Part shown: piece by piece, positions 61,518 to 64,000 of the stretch
Position numbering within the stretch: the first letter of the stretch is position 1
Layout: each line of letters starts with the position of its first letter
Source of the DNA: Clostridium sp. OS1-26
GTDB taxonomy: Bacteria; Bacillota; Clostridia; Clostridiales; Clostridiaceae
Assembly: GCF_030915445.1 (NCBI RefSeq)
Contig: NZ_CP133264.1
Location: 4,373,208-4,437,207 of the forward strand
Length of the DNA stretch: 64,000 nucleotides
Direction of reading: 5' to 3'
Position numbers and translations under genes: made by a program
The notes under the pieces: generated by a model
Told to the model about the DNA's origin: nothing
The model's database searches: none
What the model saw: the letters and a program-made list of their open reading frames with translations, nothing else

Positions 61518-62522
61518 ATGGAGAATGTTAATATGAATAAGACAAAAGATTTTCTAAAACAAAATGCAATTTACGTGGTTTTTGTGGTTTTAATTGTTGC
61601 TATTGCATTAAAGGATCCTCGCTTTATTTCCGTAAGTTGTTTCCGTGATATTTTAATTCAAAGTTCTACTAGAATTATTATTGCACTAGGTGCAGCTTTT
61701 GTAATATTAATGGGTGGTGCAGATCTTTCAGCAGGTAAAGTTGTTGGTTTAACAGCAGTACTTTCTGCTTCTATGCTTCAATTACCTGATTACTCAAGAC
61801 GGTTCTTTCCTAATTTACCACAATTGCCTTTATTAGTGCCAATCCTTCTAGCTATAGCCGCTGGATTATTAGTTGGGTTGCTAAATGGATATATTGTTTC
61901 TAGATTTAATGTTCCAGCATTCATAGCAACCTTAGGCACAATGGTTATGGTTTATGGTGCAAACTCAATATATTTCAACCTTCCTCCTAACAATTCTCAG
62001 CCTATAGGAGGGCTAAGAGGAGATTTTTCAAAACTTGGTACGGGATCATTTTTAGGAATACCTTATATATTTATAATTGCAATGGTAATGACTCTGATAA
62101 TATATATTGTATTAAACAAGACTAGACTTGGTAAAAACCTTTATGCTATTGGTGGTAACAAGGAAGCTGCTATAGTCTCCGGTATTAATGTAAAAAGATG
62201 TATGCTTTACTTATATGTTATTGCTGGAGGGCTTTATGGGTTAGCTGGAGTTCTTGAAGCAGCAAGAACTGGAGGAGCTACAAATAACTATGGTAATATG
62301 TACGAGCTTGATGCAATAGCTGCCTGCGTAGTTGGAGGATGGTCTGTTTCAGGAGGAGTAGGAACAGTTCCAGGTGTTGTAATAGGGGTTCTTATATTTA
62401 GCGTTATAAACTATGGATTAACCTTTATAGGAGTAAGTCCTTACTGGCAGCAAATAATCAAAGGAATTATAATTGTTTCGGCGGTTGCTGTAGACATAAG
62501 AAAATATATTAGCAAGAGATAA
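61518..62522 (+). CDS. mglC: Galactose/methyl-galactoside ABC transporter permease
   Basis: A 334-residue permease of the ribose/galactose class with about ten spans: RIIIALGAAFVILMGGADLS, AGKVVGLTAVLSASMLQLPD, LLNGYIVSRFNVPAFIATLG, NLYAIGGNKEAAIVSGINVK, VVGGWSVSGGVGTVPGVVIG. ATG 61518 follows SD ggggagg; the longer frame would overlap mglA. A terminator ends the operon. Confidence 0.94.
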   Translation: MENVNMNKTKDFLKQNAIYVVFVVLIVAIALKDPRFISVSCFRDILIQSSTRIIIALGAAFVILMGGADLSAGKVVGLTAVLSASMLQLPDYSRRFFPNLPQLPLLVPILLAIAAGLLVGLLNGYIVSRFNVPAFIATLGTMVMVYGANSIYFNLPPNNSQPIGGLRGDFSKLGTGSFLGIPYIFIIAMVMTLIIYIVLNKTRLGKNLYAIGGNKEAAIVSGINVKRCMLYLYVIAGGLYGLAGVLEAARTGGATNNYGNMYELDAIAACVVGGWSVSGGVGTVPGVVIGVLIFSVINYGLTFIGVSPYWQQIIKGIIIVSAVAVDIRKYISKR

Positions 62523-62540
62523 TGGAACTTAGTTATTAAA

Positions 62541-62597
62541 AAGAAAGTTCGAAATGGCAAGATAACAAAAAAGTAGCTTGCCATTTCGAGCTTTTTT
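62541..62597 (+). terminator. Terminator of the mgl operon
   Basis: cgaaatggcaag (62550-62561) pairs perfectly with cttgccatttcg (62577-62588), then a T6 tract. Confidence 0.88.
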
Positions 62598-62761
62598 CCA
62601 TTTCCTTTAGGTATTGAACAAGTTTAAGTAATATTATCACCATTTATGGATTGGCTATCAATAATAATTAGTATTTGATTTTTATAATTGTTATGATAAA
62701 ATAGTAGAAAAGAGCAATTTAGGAATAATATATTTAATGCATACATATTAGGAGGTATATA

Positions 62762-63934
62762 ATGAACGTTGAAAAATTAAAAGATAATGTTTATTGGGTT
62801 GGAGTAGCTGATCCAAAACTTAGAGTTTTTGATATCATAATGGAGACAAAAAAAGGAACAACTTATAATTCATATTTAATTGATGATGAAAAAGTAGCAA
62901 TAATCGATATTGTTAAAGATGGATTTTTTGATAAATATATTTCTAATATAAAGAGTGTTATAGGAGATAGAAAAGTTGATTACATAGTTGTTCAGCATAC
63001 AGAGCTAGATCACAGTGGATCAATTGTTAATTTAATTAAAGAATATCCAGATGCAACAGTTGTGGCTTCAAGAGCAGCTTTAATTTATTTAAAAGACATA
63101 ATAAATGCAGATTTTAAGAGCATGGAAGCACCAAAAGAATTAAGTCTTGGGAAAACTAATCTAAAGTTTATTGTTGCTCCAAATCTTCATTGGCCTGATA
63201 CAATGTTTACTTATGCAGAAAACAAGGAAATGTTATTTACTTGTGATTTCTTAGGATGCCATTATTGCCCAGAAAAGTGTATAGTAGATGAATGTGTTGG
63301 TGACTATTTTGAAGAAATGAAATATTATTTTGATGTTATAATGGGACCATTTAAAAAATTTGTTTTAGCAGGTCTTGATAAAATAAAAGATCTAAAATAT
63401 GACATGATTGCTACAAGCCATGGTCCAGTGCATGTAACTGATATAGAGAAGTATGTTAACCTATATAGAGAATGGGCTACTGAAGAGGCAATAGCTGAAA
63501 AGAATGTTCAAGTATTCTATATTTCTGCTTATGGAAACACAAAAAAAGTAGCTGAGTATATGGCTGAAAAGATAAACTCTAAGGGAGTTAAAGCAGAAGC
63601 TCATGAAATAACATCAATGGATTTACCACAGTTAGTAACATTGGTTGAAAAGTCCAGTGGTATATTAATAGGATCACCAACAATAAATCAGGATGCTGTT
63701 AAACCAGCTTGGGATTTATTATCTGTAGTATGTGCTATTACTAATAGAGGAAAAGCAGCTGGAGCTTTTGGTTCTTACGGATGGAGTGGAGAAGGAGTAC
63801 CAATGCTTACTAGTAGATTAAAATCTTTAAAGTTTAAAGTTGTAGAAGAAGGCTTTAAATTTAAATTCGTACCAAGTCAAGAAGAACTGAAAAAAGCTGA
63901 TGAGTTTGTTGATAAATTTTTAGAATTAATGTAA
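62762..63934 (+). CDS. FprA family A-type flavoprotein (flavodiiron protein)
   Basis: A 390-residue enzyme that reduces O2 to water (or NO to N2O) in anaerobes. The beta-lactamase-like domain carries the diiron ligands: [11 protein letters not shown] (H79, E81, D83, H84), [19 protein letters not shown] and ATSHGPVH. The C-terminal flavodoxin domain starts near 250 ([40 protein letters not shown]) and binds FMN. There is no rubredoxin fusion, so reduction comes from a separate rubredoxin system. SD aggaggta precedes ATG. Confidence 0.94.
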   Translation: MNVEKLKDNVYWVGVADPKLRVFDIIMETKKGTTYNSYLIDDEKVAIIDIVKDGFFDKYISNIKSVIGDRKVDYIVVQHTELDHSGSIVNLIKEYPDATVVASRAALIYLKDIINADFKSMEAPKELSLGKTNLKFIVAPNLHWPDTMFTYAENKEMLFTCDFLGCHYCPEKCIVDECVGDYFEEMKYYFDVIMGPFKKFVLAGLDKIKDLKYDMIATSHGPVHVTDIEKYVNLYREWATEEAIAEKNVQVFYISAYGNTKKVAEYMAEKINSKGVKAEAHEITSMDLPQLVTLVEKSSGILIGSPTINQDAVKPAWDLLSVVCAITNRGKAAGAFGSYGWSGEGVPMLTSRLKSLKFKVVEEGFKFKFVPSQEELKKADEFVDKFLELM

Positions 63935-63990
63935 AAAGACATATATGCAGGTAGGCTTAATTATAGCTTACCTGCATATATGTCTTTTAT
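63934..63990 (+). terminator. Terminator after the flavodiiron gene
   Basis: A perfect 20-bp stem, aaaagacatatatgcaggta (63934-63953) with its complement at 63969-63988, T-rich end. Confidence 0.9.
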
Positions 63991-64000
63991 TGAATAATTT

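Overview
The window looks like a chromosomal segment of a low-GC, AT-rich Firmicute, most likely Clostridium sensu stricto. The reasons are the codon use, purine-rich Shine-Dalgarno (SD) sites, clostridial families (FprA flavodiiron protein, AmmeMemoRadiSam protein A, YesMN sensors, Mgl sugar transporter) and two genes that use in-frame TGA for selenocysteine. I saw no rRNA, tRNA or CRISPR.

Bases 1-19,400 are the 3' tail of a polymorphic-toxin locus. They hold short modules on the plus strand: a truncated toxin C-terminus carried on Rhs-core, glycine-rich pre-toxin or VgrG/phage-late-control-like scaffold, followed by an immunity gene, usually SUKH (SMI1/KNR4). Recognisable nuclease toxins include an HNH type (2955-4697), WHH (5808-6743 plus two remnants) and LHH (8103-9338), and an AHH-like one (13154-13714). 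There are also less recognisable tails at 14790, 16390, 17037 and 18062. Immunity candidates are about ten SUKH genes or fragments, two paralogous SUKH-like proteins, a pentapeptide-repeat protein and two orphans. IS256 and IS66 remnants, in-frame stops and frameshifts show that much of this is a decaying or silent cassette reservoir. The full-length delivery protein would lie upstream of base 1.

Bases 19,500-24,300 hold a three-gene membrane/secreted cluster (DUF2167 protein and two others). Beyond it, on the minus strand, is a MEMO-AMMECR1 fusion gene followed by a radical-SAM partner gene that has lost its N-terminal half.

Bases 24,500-41,900 are ordinary core and accessory genes: a chemoreceptor; an autoregulated YtrA-type GntR/ABC operon with a visible operator; degV-padR behind a palindromic promoter; terC; an SsuABC-type transporter; a CheY-like regulator; an AEC transporter; a frameshifted DUF421 gene; and TapT. 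A 50-residue repeat-bearing small protein at 38397-38549 is also present.

Bases 42,300-54,100 hold a GH3 hexosaminidase, a selenocysteine peroxiredoxin, a Cys-rich small protein, a sorbosone-dehydrogenase-like propeller, a leaderless zinc phospholipase C-like protein, a B12-radical SAM protein, a TVP38 membrane protein, peptide deformylase behind an unusual leader hairpin, a second selenoprotein (CC/Se motif) and HelD.

Bases 54,300-62,500 form a sugar-sensing and uptake unit: YesN-YesM two-component pair, an anchored sugar-binding protein, then mglB-mglA-mglC. A direct repeat with 21-bp spacing upstream of mglB is a candidate response-regulator site. The window ends with an FprA-type flavodiiron protein and its terminator.
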